This document shows positions 49,849 through 59,293 of a stretch of DNA of 64,000 nucleotides, piece by piece; position 1 is the first letter of the stretch, and each line of letters opens with the position of its first letter. The translations under genes were made by a program, and so were the position numbers. The notes under the pieces are model-generated. The model was not told where the DNA came from. It made no database searches and was given only the letters and a program-made list of their open reading frames with translations. Origin of the DNA: Corynebacterium renale (GTDB lineage Bacteria; Actinomycetota; Actinomycetes; Mycobacteriales; Mycobacteriaceae); assembly GCF_002563965.1 (NCBI RefSeq), contig NZ_PDJF01000001.1:1674001-1738000 (forward strand), written 5' to 3'.

Positions 49849-49854
49849 TAAGGT
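49849..49854 (+). promoter_or_regulatory. -10 element of ftsK (leaderless)
   Basis: TAAGGT ends 7 nt before the ftsK ATG. Confidence 0.5.
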
Positions 49855-49861
49855 TTAGCGC

Positions 49862-52800
49862 ATGACTGTGTCTCCATCCAGCTCTCGGCGGAAGCGAAAA
49901 TCCTCCAGGGATAACACGAGCAACTCCTCGCGGCCTGCGGGTCGCCGAGGAGTAATTTCGTCTGATTTTGCGGCAGGTGGGTCTCGCTACACAGACGAGT
50001 ATCCGCCCACCGCGGCGTTCCGTGCAGCCGGAACTAGCGACGAACGGACAGGTTCTGCGGTTCGGCAAGTGAGCCAAGGGGTGGCATCTGCGTTCTCGTC
50101 TGTTGCTTCAGGTTTTGGAGGGCTGACGCGAAAAATTGCGGGGCGCGGAAACGGCGAAGAATATGATGGCGTCGATTTTGAAGACGCATACTTCGACGAA
50201 GAAGACACCGGGTCTTCACAAACAAGAAAGAAAAGGTTTGGCTTGTTCGGATCTCGCCGGAAACAAACAACTGAGTCAGGGACGCTTTCCGCAACTGACG
50301 AAGACACGAGGGTTGTGGAAGACCAGGACTTCGATAGTCATGATGAGGAGTCAATAGTTGACCAAATCTGGGAAAAATTAGATGAGCATTCCGACGCGAT
50401 TGGTTTGACACTTATCGGTCTGGCCGCTGTTTTAGGCGCGTCGGTATGGCTCGACATCGCAGGCCCAGTTGGCGAATTCATCGCGATGATTACGCATTCG
50501 ATCATCGGCGCTGGTGCGTTCGTCCTTCCTATTGCGCTGGTGGCATCCGCCATCGCGTTGATGCTGCAACGAGGTGAGCGCGTTCACGGTGCGGCTGGTC
50601 AAGCCGTGGGCGTGACTATCATCGTCGTTGCAATGCTCGGCCTCATCCACGTTTTTGCTGGCAACCCGAGCTCATGGGAGGAGCGAAGGGTAGCTGGTGG
50701 AGCTATCGGTGCCTATACCGGCGGAGTCTTAGCCGCAGGACTACAAGGCGTAGCAATCCCGATTCTTATCCTCTTTATCATCTACGGAGCACTCAAGACT
50801 GCGGGCGTGACAGTGCGCCAAACCTACGACGCATTCATGAGCTGGTTCCGACAACTCCGCGGCGACGCTACAGATGAAGATGACACAGACATTGATGACG
50901 ATCCGTACTCCCATGTCGACGCCCAGCTCGAAGGCAGGAAGGTTCCACGACCTAGCGCGCGTGTGCGGGTGGCTCCGCCTACCAACCCGCGTCGCCGCCC
51001 AGCGCCGCGACCAGTAGACGACGGGCGTGCGGCGACAGTGGGACGTCGACAAGCAGCTGAAGCAGGTCGCGTGACTTTCAGCAGCCAGGAATCCGACGAA
51101 GACGCACAAAACCACACCCTGTTCGACATGGCGCCGGCAGAAAAATTAGAGAAGTCGGCCCGACAAGTCACTCCACAGGATGCGCCACAAGCACACGACG
51201 TCGAAGAGACCGGGGAAATCCCTGTCGTCCCCGAAGATGACGCGGTGCCCGTGCAGCAGGTGGAGCCAGTCCGTGAGCAGGCCTCACGTCCGGCGCCTAC
51301 GGCCCCCGTTGCACGTCCCGTGCCAACACCCCCAGTTGAAAATTCGACTGCGGTCATCCCATCTGAACCCGTTCCTGCTGAGGTGGCTGCAGATCAGCAA
51401 GCGTCGGCGCGCATCATTGAACCGATGGATTACGATCTGCCGTCGACGGAACTTCTGGTCGCAGGTGAACCACCGAAGACGCGCTCGGAAGCCAACGACC
51501 GCATTATTGAAGCGATTACCGAAGTCTTCGCAGAATTCAAGGTCGACGCCGCCGTCACGGGCTTCTCGCGCGGTCCAACAGTGACGCGTTACGAAGTTGA
51601 GCTTGGCCCGGGTGTGAAGGTTTCAAAGATTACCAATCTTCAGTCCAACTTGGCGTACGCCGTCGCCACCGACAATGTCCGCCTACTTACCCCGATTCCC
51701 GGCAAATCCGCTGTGGGTATTGAGGTCCCTAATGCGGATCGCGAAATGGTCCGCCTTGCGGACGTTCTCGAAGCGCCTGAGGTCATGGCGGACAAGGATC
51801 CGATGCTCATCGGTTTGGGCAAGGACATTGAAGGTGACTTCGTCGCTGCGTCCGTCCAAAAGATGCCCCACCTTTTGGTGGCTGGTTCGACTGGCTCCGG
51901 TAAGTCCGCATTCGTGAACTCGATGTTGATTAGCTTGCTTACGCGCGCTACCCCAGAAGAAGTTCGCCTTATTTTGGTCGATCCCAAGATGGTTGAACTT
52001 ACCCCATACGAGGGCATCCCTCATCTGATTACGCCTATCATTACGCAGCCGAAGAAAGCATCAGCGGCCCTCCAGTGGTTGGTCGAGGAGATGGAACAGC
52101 GCTACATGGACATGAAGTCCGCCCGCGTTCGTCACATCAAGGATTACAACCGAAAGATCCGGACCGGGGAATTCCAGACGCCATTGGGCTCCCAGCGTGA
52201 ATACCGCCCGTACCCGTTCATCGTGTGTGTGGTCGATGAGTTGGCGGACTTGATGATGACAGCTCCGAAGGAAATTGAAGATTCCATCGTGCGCATCACT
52301 CAGAAGGCTCGTGCAGCAGGCATTCACTTGGTGCTTGCGACGCAGCGCCCATCTGTGGACGTCGTGACCGGCCTTATCAAGACCAACGTACCGTCGCGTC
52401 TGGCGTTTGCGACATCCTCGCTCACGGATTCGCGCGTGATCCTCGACCAAGGCGGCGCGGAGAAGTTGATTGGCATGGGCGACGCTCTGTTCATTCCGCA
52501 GGGGGCTGGCAAACCACAGCGACTGCAAGGTGCATTCGTCACCGATGAGGAAATCCAGCGAGTTGTTGATGCTGCTAAGGCTCAGGCGCAGCCTGATTAC
52601 ACCGAAGGTGTGACGGAGGAAAAGGCGCCGGTGAAGAAGCAGATTGACGACGACATCGGCAAGGACATGGACGACCTCCTCGAAGCTGTCGAGTTGGTTG
52701 TGACATCGCAGCTTGGGTCCACGTCGATGCTCCAGCGTAAGTTGCGCATCGGTTTTGCTAAAGCGGGTCGCCTTATGGACCTGATGGAAAGCCGCGACAT

Positions 52801-53011
52801 CGTGGGGCCGTCCGAAGGTTCTAAAGCCCGCGAAGTTTTGGTCAAACCTGAGGAGCTGGAGACAACACTGTGGCTCATCAAGGGTGCCGACCCAGCTGAA
52901 GCACCCAAGGAAGTCCAGGAAACCGGTGATACGCCTCAAAGCGATTCCGCTGAACCTGACTCCCCTGAGGTGGTCCAAGCAACGTATAACCCAACCTCCG
53001 GAGCCTTCTAG
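49862..53011 (+). CDS. ftsK: DNA translocase FtsK
   Basis: Septum-anchored ATPase that pumps chromosomal DNA during division and activates XerCD. The 1049 residues have a charged N-terminus, four membrane segments (about 175-320), a Pro/Ala/Glu-rich linker (about 350-510), and the motor with Walker A GSTGSGKS (675-682), VDELADLMM and the C-terminal gamma winged helix ([20 protein letters not shown]). The cognate recombinase XerC is encoded at 5.5 kb. Confidence 0.96.
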   Translation: MTVSPSSSRRKRKSSRDNTSNSSRPAGRRGVISSDFAAGGSRYTDEYPPTAAFRAAGTSDERTGSAVRQVSQGVASAFSSVASGFGGLTRKIAGRGNGEEYDGVDFEDAYFDEEDTGSSQTRKKRFGLFGSRRKQTTESGTLSATDEDTRVVEDQDFDSHDEESIVDQIWEKLDEHSDAIGLTLIGLAAVLGASVWLDIAGPVGEFIAMITHSIIGAGAFVLPIALVASAIALMLQRGERVHGAAGQAVGVTIIVVAMLGLIHVFAGNPSSWEERRVAGGAIGAYTGGVLAAGLQGVAIPILILFIIYGALKTAGVTVRQTYDAFMSWFRQLRGDATDEDDTDIDDDPYSHVDAQLEGRKVPRPSARVRVAPPTNPRRRPAPRPVDDGRAATVGRRQAAEAGRVTFSSQESDEDAQNHTLFDMAPAEKLEKSARQVTPQDAPQAHDVEETGEIPVVPEDDAVPVQQVEPVREQASRPAPTAPVARPVPTPPVENSTAVIPSEPVPAEVAADQQASARIIEPMDYDLPSTELLVAGEPPKTRSEANDRIIEAITEVFAEFKVDAAVTGFSRGPTVTRYEVELGPGVKVSKITNLQSNLAYAVATDNVRLLTPIPGKSAVGIEVPNADREMVRLADVLEAPEVMADKDPMLIGLGKDIEGDFVAASVQKMPHLLVAGSTGSGKSAFVNSMLISLLTRATPEEVRLILVDPKMVELTPYEGIPHLITPIITQPKKASAALQWLVEEMEQRYMDMKSARVRHIKDYNRKIRTGEFQTPLGSQREYRPYPFIVCVVDELADLMMTAPKEIEDSIVRITQKARAAGIHLVLATQRPSVDVVTGLIKTNVPSRLAFATSSLTDSRVILDQGGAEKLIGMGDALFIPQGAGKPQRLQGAFVTDEEIQRVVDAAKAQAQPDYTEGVTEEKAPVKKQIDDDIGKDMDDLLEAVELVVTSQLGSTSMLQRKLRIGFAKAGRLMDLMESRDIVGPSEGSKAREVLVKPEELETTLWLIKGADPAEAPKEVQETGDTPQSDSAEPDSPEVVQATYNPTSGAF

Positions 53012-53028
53012 AGCAATGGAAACCGAAA

Positions 53029-53065
53029 GGCAGGTCGTCGCAAAGCATTAATGCGGCGACCTGCC
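53029..53065 (+). terminator. Hairpin after ftsK
   Basis: 13-bp stem with one wobble pair (53029-53041 and 53053-53065), 18 bases after the ftsK stop; no T run, so efficiency is uncertain. Confidence 0.7.
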
Positions 53066-53110
53066 TGCGTATATGCGTCGGGGCGAGCAAATTAGTATAT
53101 AGTGGCACCC

Positions 53111-53239
53111 CATGGAGGGGAGTACCCTATAAACGGCATTGATCGTCAACACGGAAGTTAAACGCTTCCCGGTCGTGCCGGCCTGGACAGCAGGCGGGGG
53201 AGACCTCCGGTCAGTATTCATTCCGTAGACCGGAGGTCT
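53111..53239 (+). promoter_or_regulatory. yybP-ykoY (manganese) riboswitch controlling terC
   Basis: The stretch has the conserved internal loop GGGGAGTA (53117-53124), an ACGGCAT segment, GGCCTGGACAG (53180-53190) and the closing GGGGGAGACC (53196-53205), the hallmarks of the Mn2+-sensing yybP-ykoY class. It precedes a TerC-family exporter, its classic target. The 3' end of the aptamer overlaps an 11-bp hairpin (53201-53211 with 53229-53239) whose right arm contains the GGAGGTC ribosome-binding site of terC. Hence Mn2+ binding should free the site and allow translation. A TATATAGT-like -10 lies at about 53096-53103. Confidence 0.85.
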
Positions 53240-53245
53240 TTGCAT

Positions 53246-54256
53246 ATGAGTGTGCCTTTGTGGGTCTGGATTATCACCATCGTGGTAATTCTTGGATTCT
53301 TCGTTTTTGATTTCTATTCGCACGTGCGCACCCCACACGAGCCGACGATGAAAGAATCGGCGACGTGGTCCGTGGTGTACATCGCACTTGCGGTGATTTT
53401 CGGCGTCTTTGTCTGGATTGTTTGGGATCACCAGCACGGCATCGAGTACTTTACTGGTTACATCCTGGAGAAATCGTTGTCCGTCGACAACCTCTTCGTG
53501 TTCGCGCTTATTATGGCGGCTTTTCAAATACCCAGAAAATATCAGCAGAAAGTTCTGCTCATTGGTATTGCGCTGGCGCTTGGTTTCCGCCTGATCTTTA
53601 TCCTCCTGGGTGCGTCGATTATTAATGCATGGTCGGATGTCTTCTACCTGTTTGCGATCTTCCTCATCTTTACAGCAGTGAAGATGCTTGTCGACGAAGT
53701 CAAGGATGCCCCACCAAAAGATCCCAAGGACATGGTGGCGGTGAAGCTGGTTAGCAAGGTCATCCCGGTTACCGATCACTACGAAAGTGATCACCTGATT
53801 ACCCACAAGAAGGGTAAAAAGCACTTCACCCCATTAATGATTGCGCTGGTGTCTATCGGTGTGGTCGACGTGATGTTCGCCCTGGATTCGATTCCTGCGA
53901 TTTACGGCGTGACCCAGGAGGCCTACCTCGTATTCACCACGAATGCGTTCTCTTTGCTGGGGCTGCGTCAGCTGTACTTCCTGTTGGATGGCCTGCTGGA
54001 TCGCCTGGTCTATCTGTCCTACGGCCTTTCTCTCATCCTCGGTTTCATCGGCGTGAAACTGCTTCTGCACGCTCTTCACAACAACAACCTGCCGTTTATT
54101 AACGGCGGTGATGATGTTTCCGTCCCAGAGATTCCAACGCTTATCTCGCTTGGTGTAATCGTCGCCATCCTGACGGTCACAGTGATAGCTTCGCTGATTA
54201 AATCAGCTAGGGATAGGCGAGGGACTAAGACAATTAAGGAATCGGAACCCGCCTAA
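53246..54256 (+). CDS. TerC-family membrane protein, probable manganese exporter
   Basis: A 336-residue membrane protein of the TerC/Alx/MeeF group with about eight or nine helices. Conserved acidic residues fall in EKSLSVDNLFVFALI and VDVMFALDSIPAIYGVT, the sites thought to coordinate the ion. The riboswitch upstream points to Mn2+ efflux or metalation of secreted proteins. I start at ATG 53246, seven bases after GGAGGTC; a TTG six bases earlier is unlikely. A terminator follows. Confidence 0.92.
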   Translation: MSVPLWVWIITIVVILGFFVFDFYSHVRTPHEPTMKESATWSVVYIALAVIFGVFVWIVWDHQHGIEYFTGYILEKSLSVDNLFVFALIMAAFQIPRKYQQKVLLIGIALALGFRLIFILLGASIINAWSDVFYLFAIFLIFTAVKMLVDEVKDAPPKDPKDMVAVKLVSKVIPVTDHYESDHLITHKKGKKHFTPLMIALVSIGVVDVMFALDSIPAIYGVTQEAYLVFTTNAFSLLGLRQLYFLLDGLLDRLVYLSYGLSLILGFIGVKLLLHALHNNNLPFINGGDDVSVPEIPTLISLGVIVAILTVTVIASLIKSARDRRGTKTIKESEPA

Positions 54257-54271
54257 AATTTCCGAGGCTCT

Positions 54272-54331
54272 GCCCCGCGAGACCCCTTCATCGTCATATA
54301 TTAAGGTGGTTGCGCGGGGCTAAATTTTTAG
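54272..54331 (+). terminator. Terminator after terC-family gene
   Basis: 8-bp stem GCCCCGCG / CGCGGGGC (54272-54279 and 54313-54320), extended by ACCCCTT/AAGGTGGT pairing, then TAAATTTTTA. Confidence 0.75.
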
Positions 54332-54360
54332 GCAGTGTGACGGCAAAAAAATTATGAAGG

Positions 54361-54366
54361 TACAGT
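54361..54366 (+). promoter_or_regulatory. -10 element of pgsA (leaderless)
   Basis: TACAGT ends 7 nt before GTG 54374. Confidence 0.5.
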
Positions 54367-54373
54367 TGCCAGT

Positions 54374-54982
54374 GTGAGTGCTCAGGATATGAATCAGACG
54401 AAACCCCAAGCGGGTGGTGCACACGACGCACCGCAGCAGGTCTCAAATTGGAACTTGCCGAATATTCTCACTAGCCTGCGCATCATATTTATTCCACTGT
54501 TCGCTTGGTTGGTTTTGCGGGGCGATAATCAGCATCTCCCATGGATGTGGGCGGCTTTCGGCGTATTTGTGGCGCTCATGATTACCGACAAGCTCGACGG
54601 CGACATCGCTCGTGCCCGTGGTCTGGTGACTAATTTTGGCAAGATCGCCGATCCGATTGCTGACAAAGCGCTCACCATCACAGCGATGGTATGCCTGAAT
54701 GCGATCGGCGCTATGTCTGTGTGGATTACTGTGCTCATTGTCATTCGGGAGCTTGGTATCACGCTCTGGCGCATGGTTGCTTTGCGACGTGGCGTTGTTG
54801 TCCCTGCAAGCCGCGGCGGAAAAATAAAAACCGCGCTTCAAGCGCTCGGCCTAGGGATGTACCTGTGCCCGCTTCCTTCGTGGCTGGATATCCCAACGGA
54901 CATCGTGATGTGGATTGCCGTGGTGGTTACGGTAGTTACCGGTATCCAGTACCTCGTGGATGCGCGAAAGGTGAATAATTAA
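54374..54982 (+). CDS. pgsA: CDP-diacylglycerol-glycerol-3-phosphate 3-phosphatidyltransferase
   Basis: Makes phosphatidylglycerol phosphate from CDP-diacylglycerol. The 202-residue membrane protein has a complete CDP-alcohol phosphotransferase motif: Asp72, Asp75, Gly76, Ala79, Arg80, Gly89, Asp93 and Asp97 in the usual spacing. The GTG is favoured by the -10 element; an ATG at 54389 is possible. It overlaps the following cinA-type gene by one base (TAATG), so the two are translated together, as is usual in actinobacteria. Confidence 0.92.
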   Translation: MSAQDMNQTKPQAGGAHDAPQQVSNWNLPNILTSLRIIFIPLFAWLVLRGDNQHLPWMWAAFGVFVALMITDKLDGDIARARGLVTNFGKIADPIADKALTITAMVCLNAIGAMSVWITVLIVIRELGITLWRMVALRRGVVVPASRGGKIKTALQALGLGMYLCPLPSWLDIPTDIVMWIAVVVTVVTGIQYLVDARKVNN

Positions 54983-55524
54983 TGCCTGGCCAGGGCATGG
55001 GATCCAACGGGAACGACCGAGTTCGATCTAATGATTTAACATCTACCGCCCAAGAGCTTGTCGCAGCACTGTCTGAGCGGCACGAGACGGTTGCCACCTG
55101 TGAATCACTCACCGCTGGACTCGCTGGCGCGACGATAGCTTCTATCCCGGGTGCTTCTGCTGTTTTTCGTGGTGGCCTTATAACGTACGCTACCGCGTTG
55201 AAGAACTCACTGGCAGGCGTTCCGCGCCACGTCTTGGACTCTGAGGGTCCAGTCTCCGCCGTCACCGCCCGCTATATGGCATCTGGTGCGCGCGAGAAGT
55301 GTGCATCCACGTGGGCGCTTAGTTTCACTGGAGTTGCCGGGCCGGCGGGCCAAGATGGGCATCCTGTCGGCGAAGTCTGGGTTGGTATTTCTGGTCCAGG
55401 GGACACTAGGTCATACACTGCAGCATCCGTACTGGGAGTGGGGGAGCGTCTCAGGGGCGGTCGGGAAGATATCCGGAATGCTGCGGTCCTTGCAGGCCTT
55501 ACTGTACTTCTCAATAGCCTGTAA
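54982..55524 (+). CDS. cinA: CinA C-terminal domain protein (nicotinamide-nucleotide amidase)
   Basis: A 180-residue protein containing only the CinA C-terminal (PncC) domain, which deamidates NMN to recycle pyridine nucleotides. Motifs: TCESLTAGLAGATIASIPGAS, FRGGLITYATALK, ALSFTGVAGPAG and GEVWVGIS. About 25 polar residues precede the domain. In many bacteria this gene sits between pgsA and recA; here clgR, pspA and the biotin importer intervene before recA. Confidence 0.93.
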   Translation: MPGQGMGSNGNDRVRSNDLTSTAQELVAALSERHETVATCESLTAGLAGATIASIPGASAVFRGGLITYATALKNSLAGVPRHVLDSEGPVSAVTARYMASGAREKCASTWALSFTGVAGPAGQDGHPVGEVWVGISGPGDTRSYTAASVLGVGERLRGGREDIRNAAVLAGLTVLLNSL

Positions 55525-55536
55525 GCCCTTAACGCT

Positions 55537-55573
55537 AAAGAAGCCTGAGCTTTCGTACAGCTCCGGCTTCTTT
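55537..55573. terminator. Bidirectional terminator between cinA and clgR
   Basis: Stem AAAGAAGCC / GGCTTCTTT (55537-55545 and 55565-55573) with inner GAGCT/AGCTC. A-rich and T-rich flanks suit both convergent genes. Confidence 0.8.
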
Positions 55574-55586
55574 GCAAGATAGGATT

Positions 55587-55991
55587 CTATCCGTTGACCA
55601 TAGCAAGTGGTCGCTCAATCTTTTGTGCGGAAATCTCGCGCGGTGCAGTAGGTGAATTGAGTTCTGCAGACACGTTCACGTTTGCCAGAGCCATCGTGGA
55701 CGCGGCTTCGATGAGAACATCCGCGACACTCGCATCGAGCGCTGAACAAATCGAGGCCAACAGCTCCGAAGATACCTCTTTGCGGCCACGTTCGAGTTCT
55801 GAAATGTATCCTGGCGAGACGTTTGCGGCCTTGGCCAATTGACGTAAAGTTGTGTGCTTTTCTGCACGGAAGGACCGGAGTGCTTCGCCTAAAGCTTCCC
55901 GCAACAATGGTTCGGGGAAGCGGACCGCGCCCATAACCTCGGCGGAGGTGCCGTGCGGGCGTGCATAAAGAGAAGTTTGAGTAGCCATCAT
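55587..55991 (-). CDS. clgR: XRE-family transcriptional regulator ClgR
   Basis: A 134-residue Cro/C1-type helix-turn-helix regulator. The [28 protein letters not shown] matches ClgR, which in corynebacteria activates clpP, clpC and other protein-quality genes and is itself degraded by Clp; in mycobacteria it controls the PspA response. The start is ATG 55991 or 55988. A TTATAC-like -10 lies about six bases upstream of the second, so the transcript may be leaderless. It is divergent from pspA, consistent with a shared stress circuit. Confidence 0.93.
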   Translation of the reverse strand: MMATQTSLYARPHGTSAEVMGAVRFPEPLLREALGEALRSFRAEKHTTLRQLAKAANVSPGYISELERGRKEVSSELLASICSALDASVADVLIEAASTMALANVNVSAELNSPTAPREISAQKIERPLAMVNG

Positions 55992-56094
55992 TCTGTATAA
56001 CGGTTAGTGCACAGAATTTGTTCCCATCAGAGCCAAAGAAATTTTTGGCAGCTCAGTGGAGTTACACAAACCATGTGCCACGGGTTCGTCACTG

Positions 56095-56100
56095 TAGAAT
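56095..56100 (+). promoter_or_regulatory. -10 element upstream of pspA
   Basis: TAGAAT lies about 58 bases before the pspA ATG, giving a leader that contains the AAGGAG ribosome-binding site. Confidence 0.4.
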
Positions 56101-56158
56101 AAGGCGCGGTACTCTGGAACAAAATCGATTTATACGTATTCAAGGAGTGGTTTTCACC

Positions 56159-56992
56159 ATGGCTAATCCGTTCAAGAAGCTCTGGAACTACCTCATGGCT
56201 CTGTTCGATAACAAGATCGAAGAAAATGCTGACCCTAAGGTTCAGATCCAGCAGGCCATGGAGCAAGCTCAGCGACAACATCGCGAGCTTTCACAGCAAG
56301 CTGCTGCTGTTATCGGCAATCAGCGGCAGCTCGAAATGCAGTTGAACCGAAAGCTCACTGACATTGAGAAACTGCAGGCCAACACTCGCCAGGCTCTCAA
56401 GCTTGCGGACAAGGCCCGCTCTGAAGGTGATGAGCAGAAGGCCCTGGAATATGAAAACGCAGCAGAGGCTTTTGCGGTGCAGCTTGTTTCGGCTGAAGAA
56501 TCTGTGGAGGATACGAAGACTCTGCACGATCAGGCATTGCGTCAAGCAGAGCAAGCTAAGCAGGCAGTAGAACGTAACGCTGCGAAGCTCCAAGAACAGG
56601 TTGCAGAACGTTCTAAGCTCCTTAGCCAGCTTGAGCAGGCGAAGATGCAGGAGAAGGTTGCAGAATCAGTAAACTCGATGAATTCGCTGGCCAACAATGC
56701 TTCGCCGAATTTGGATCAGGTGCGCGACAAGATTGAGCGTCGTTACGCTAATGCTCTTGGGCAGGCGGAACTGGCTGAGAATTCAGTTGAAGCTCGTATG
56801 AACGAGGTCAAGCATTCTTCGGTGCGAATGGCTGGTCACTCCCGTCTAGAAGAAATTCGTGCAGAGATGAACGGTAATACTCCTGCGGTAGAAAACCAGA
56901 AGCAGCAGGCGCTCGGCGAAGGCCAGTCCTCCCAGCCCCAGGTTTCGCATGACGCAGTCCAGCAGCGTATGCGGGAACTACGTGGCGAGTAA
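56159..56992 (+). CDS. pspA: PspA/IM30 family membrane-stress protein
   Basis: A 277-residue coiled-coil protein of the PspA/Vipp1 (ESCRT-III-like) family, orthologous in context to the mycobacterial 35-kDa antigen Rv2744c. It begins [20 protein letters not shown], an amphipathic membrane-binding helix, continues with long Gln/Ala/Glu-rich helices (about 25-220), and ends with a Gln-rich tail. It supports cell envelope integrity under stress. ATG 56159 is preceded by AAGGAG; upstream frame not used. Confidence 0.93.
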   Translation: MANPFKKLWNYLMALFDNKIEENADPKVQIQQAMEQAQRQHRELSQQAAAVIGNQRQLEMQLNRKLTDIEKLQANTRQALKLADKARSEGDEQKALEYENAAEAFAVQLVSAEESVEDTKTLHDQALRQAEQAKQAVERNAAKLQEQVAERSKLLSQLEQAKMQEKVAESVNSMNSLANNASPNLDQVRDKIERRYANALGQAELAENSVEARMNEVKHSSVRMAGHSRLEEIRAEMNGNTPAVENQKQQALGEGQSSQPQVSHDAVQQRMRELRGE

Positions 56993-56996
56993 TTAA

Positions 56997-57611
56997 CTAC
57001 TCTGCCCCTCGAGCCCAGAGAGCCTCACTGAGGTCCTGGGCTTTTTTGATGGAACGAATAAGAACGGGGCTAAAAACAGCACGTATGCTCCACCCTGCAC
57101 CACGGGCAGCGCGAGCTTCCATGACGTCGTGAATAATTTTAAATTCTAGCGGGATAACCCGGATGGTAAGCATCAAAGCAAGCGACACGTTGCCGACTGG
57201 AACGCCCAGTTTGCCCAGCGGGGCGACTGCCTTTTCAATGGCTGACACAAGCTGGGGGATTGTGGTAGTCAACGTGACCAAGCATGCTGCCATTACAGAT
57301 AAGGCCAGTCCGACAGTTACAGACAAGGAGTACTGCCAACTGTTCTGCCACCACTGAAACGCCCCAAGCAGGATCAGAATGGGCAGTAGTGGCCGGAATT
57401 GGTTCCACGCAACGTTAACCGGAACGTGCGCCAGCGCATAGCCAGCAGACAGTAAACATGCAGCAACGAGCAAAACCCACCAAGAGGTGTTGAACCACGT
57501 GACGACGACGATGAAAACCACGAGGGACAACAGTTTCAACCCTGGCCCGACATTGTGAATCGGACTCGGACCGGGAACATAGTGTCCTAAAGGAAGACCC
57601 GCAGGATTCAC
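56997..57611 (-). CDS. bioN: Biotin ECF transporter transmembrane component
   Basis: EcfT-type membrane component, 204 residues with about five to six helices. The coupling motif near the C-terminus reads EARAARGAGWSIRA (Ala-Arg-Gly type), which contacts the ATPase. It overlaps the ATPase gene by four bases and completes a BioY-BioM-BioN importer. Substrate is inferred from bioY and the operators. Confidence 0.9.
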   Translation of the reverse strand: MNPAGLPLGHYVPGPSPIHNVGPGLKLLSLVVFIVVVTWFNTSWWVLLVAACLLSAGYALAHVPVNVAWNQFRPLLPILILLGAFQWWQNSWQYSLSVTVGLALSVMAACLVTLTTTIPQLVSAIEKAVAPLGKLGVPVGNVSLALMLTIRVIPLEFKIIHDVMEARAARGAGWSIRAVFSPVLIRSIKKAQDLSEALWARGAE

Positions 57612-58324
57612 TGAACGTATCCTTCATCCTCGAGACGGTCAGTTTCGTGCATCTTCGACACGTACTGTGCGATGACTTCTTCAGGGGAGCCGTCTTCGAT
57701 GACACGTCCTTCGTCAACCCATAGAACGCGGTCGAATCCAGACAGGAACTCAAGATCGTGCGTGACCACAATTAATTGTTGTGGGAGCTGCATGAAACGC
57801 TTTTTGAGCGCTAGGCGATTGCGCAGGTCGAGAAGGGTCGTCGGCTCGTCTGCGATAATGATATCTGGATGCGCAACGAGGACAGCAGATAGCGCTAAAA
57901 GTTGCTTCTGCCCGCCAGAGAGAGTGTGGGGAGAATCGTCTGCGTGCCCCTCCAGACCGACGTGTTGTAGAGCTTCAAGGACGCGGGCATCCTTTTCGAT
58001 GGAGCTTAATTTCTGTTTTTTCAGCGAGAATGCCACGTCGTCGTATACCCGTGGCATGATGATTTGGTTTTCCGCGTCGGAAAACACGAAACCCACCTTC
58101 GCGCGCGCTTTCTTGGGATGGCTGACCACGTTGATGTCGTCGAGAAGCACCTCACCCTGGGTGGGGGAGACAAGGCCATTAAATAAACGAACCAACGTGG
58201 ATTTACCGGAGCCATTCGCCCCAATTATCCCGATGCGGTGTTCGCTTAACTTAAGGGTGATTGATTTTAGTATTGTGCGCTCGGGAACGGTGAGAGATAC
58301 GTCGCGAAGTGTGAGGGTGGGCAT
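57608..58324 (-). CDS. bioM: Biotin ECF transporter ATPase
   Basis: ABC-type ATPase of 238 residues with Walker A GANGSGKS (35-42), signature LSGGQKQLLALSAVL, Walker B IIIADEPTT and the switch histidine in VVTHDLEFL. It energises biotin uptake by BioY with BioN. It overlaps bioN and lies 30 bases after bioY, so the three form one operon. Confidence 0.93.
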   Translation of the reverse strand: MPTLTLRDVSLTVPERTILKSITLKLSEHRIGIIGANGSGKSTLVRLFNGLVSPTQGEVLLDDINVVSHPKKARAKVGFVFSDAENQIIMPRVYDDVAFSLKKQKLSSIEKDARVLEALQHVGLEGHADDSPHTLSGGQKQLLALSAVLVAHPDIIIADEPTTLLDLRNRLALKKRFMQLPQQLIVVTHDLEFLSGFDRVLWVDEGRVIEDGSPEEVIAQYVSKMHETDRLEDEGYVQ

Positions 58325-58354
58325 AATGTCCTGGGTGAGAGGGAATTGAAGGGT

Positions 58355-58960
58355 TTAGGCGCGTGCAGCTGGTTGGCGCAAAGCTGGGAAAGCTGCGTGA
58401 ACTGCCAAAGCTACGATAATCATAACGACCAGCTTGCCACTATCGGGAAGGATAAACGGTAGCTGGGCGGCGGCAGCAGCGCCCACGTTCATGTCTGCTC
58501 GGAACATCAGGCCGATTGCCCCTAGGACGTACTGAAACAGCAGGCCGGCAAAAGCAGCGACGATGACGATGATGACGCGCTGAACGGCTTTATCTCGACC
58601 CTGAGGGGCAGTGTATGCGATGGCGCCCGCAACTACCGCTGACACAAAGTATCCGACAAGGTAGCCGATTGAAGGGCCAGCTAAAGCTGCTAGGACAGTG
58701 CGTCCGCCAGCCAATACTGGGAGGACGAGGCCGAGGGCGAAGAAGATTACGATTGTCCAGAAACCGCGACGCGGTCCTAACACGAGACCAGCACCAATAA
58801 TGGCCGCGTTCTGCAAAACGATGGGGATGCCCGCGGATCCGACGGGGATAACAAGGAAGCCCAATGCAATAATCAGGGCAGCGAATACGGCGCAATATGC
58901 TAGGTCAGTCAGGCGACGGCGAGATTGATCTTGAACATTGTTCGGTGAAGTGTTTGACAT
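58355..58960 (-). CDS. bioY: Biotin ECF transporter substrate-binding component BioY
   Basis: S component of the biotin importer, 201 residues with six membrane helices and the BioY sequence ALGFLVIPVGSAGIPIVLQN and GLVLGPRRGFWT. ATG 58960 is chosen: it follows a TAGCGT -10 by seven bases. A TTG at 58990 in frame directly abuts a GGAGG sequence and is a poor start. First gene of bioY-bioM-bioN, with BioQ-type operators at the promoter and inside the first codons. Confidence 0.93.
   Translation of the reverse strand: MSNTSPNNVQDQSRRRLTDLAYCAVFAALIIALGFLVIPVGSAGIPIVLQNAAIIGAGLVLGPRRGFWTIVIFFALGLVLPVLAGGRTVLAALAGPSIGYLVGYFVSAVVAGAIAYTAPQGRDKAVQRVIIVIVAAFAGLLFQYVLGAIGLMFRADMNVGAAAAAQLPFILPDSGKLVVMIIVALAVHAAFPALRQPAARA
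58931..58944. promoter_or_regulatory. Second BioQ-type site inside bioY
   Basis: TTGAACATTGTTCG lies within codons 6-10 of bioY, almost the same palindrome as the promoter site, 45 bp away centre to centre (about four helical turns). Confidence 0.5.
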
Positions 58961-58967
58961 GAAAAAC

Positions 58968-58973
58968 ACGCTA
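58968..58973 (-). promoter_or_regulatory. -10 element of bioY (leaderless)
   Basis: Minus-strand TAGCGT ends 7 nt before ATG 58960. Confidence 0.5.
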
Positions 58974-58975
58974 CA

Positions 58976-58990
58976 TTGAACAATGTTCAA
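58976..58990. promoter_or_regulatory. BioQ-type operator at the bioY promoter
   Basis: Perfect 15-bp palindrome TTGAAC-AAT-GTTCAA, fitting the TGAAC-N3-GTTAC-like site described for the TetR-type biotin regulator BioQ of C. glutamicum. It sits two bases upstream of the bioY -10 element, where a repressor would block polymerase. Confidence 0.7.
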
Positions 58991-59042
58991 CCTCCAAAAT
59001 GGGGGTACATGGTGGTCTCCGTTAGCTCTGCCGGAGAAAGGG

Positions 59043-59048
59043 TAGTAT
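59043..59048 (+). promoter_or_regulatory. -10 element of DUF3046 gene (leaderless)
   Basis: TAGTAT ends 7 nt before ATG 59056. Confidence 0.5.
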
Positions 59049-59055
59049 CGCGACT

Positions 59056-59262
59056 ATGCGTCTAGCGGAATTTTTTCAATTAATCGAAGATGAGTTTGGC
59101 ACGGTTAAAGCGGACTTTGTTTATCACTCACATTTTTTAGCCGGGCTAGGCGGAACCGCGGAGCAGCTTATCGACGATGGCGTAGACCCTAATCGCGTAT
59201 GGGGTCAATTGTGCGATGACTTTGAGGTTCCGGCCGACCGCCGGTTGGGTCGCGACGAGTAG
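59056..59262 (+). CDS. DUF3046 family protein
   Basis: A 68-residue acidic protein of the actinobacterial DUF3046 family (MRLAEFFQLIEDEFG, GGTAEQLIDDGVDP, VWGQLCDDFEVP). It is found just before recA in most actinobacteria. Function unknown; no membrane segment or signal peptide. The recA promoter and LexA box follow it. Confidence 0.88.
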   Translation: MRLAEFFQLIEDEFGTVKADFVYHSHFLAGLGGTAEQLIDDGVDPNRVWGQLCDDFEVPADRRLGRDE

Positions 59263-59277
59263 TTGGGCCGATTGCCC

Positions 59278-59293
59278 TCGAACACGTGTTTGT
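59278..59293. promoter_or_regulatory. LexA (SOS) box upstream of recA
   Basis: TCGAACACGTGTTTGT matches the actinobacterial SOS box core GAAC-N4-GTTC with one change (GTTT). A TATGGT hexamer at 59295-59300 could be the recA -10, placing the box over the promoter. Confidence 0.65.
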
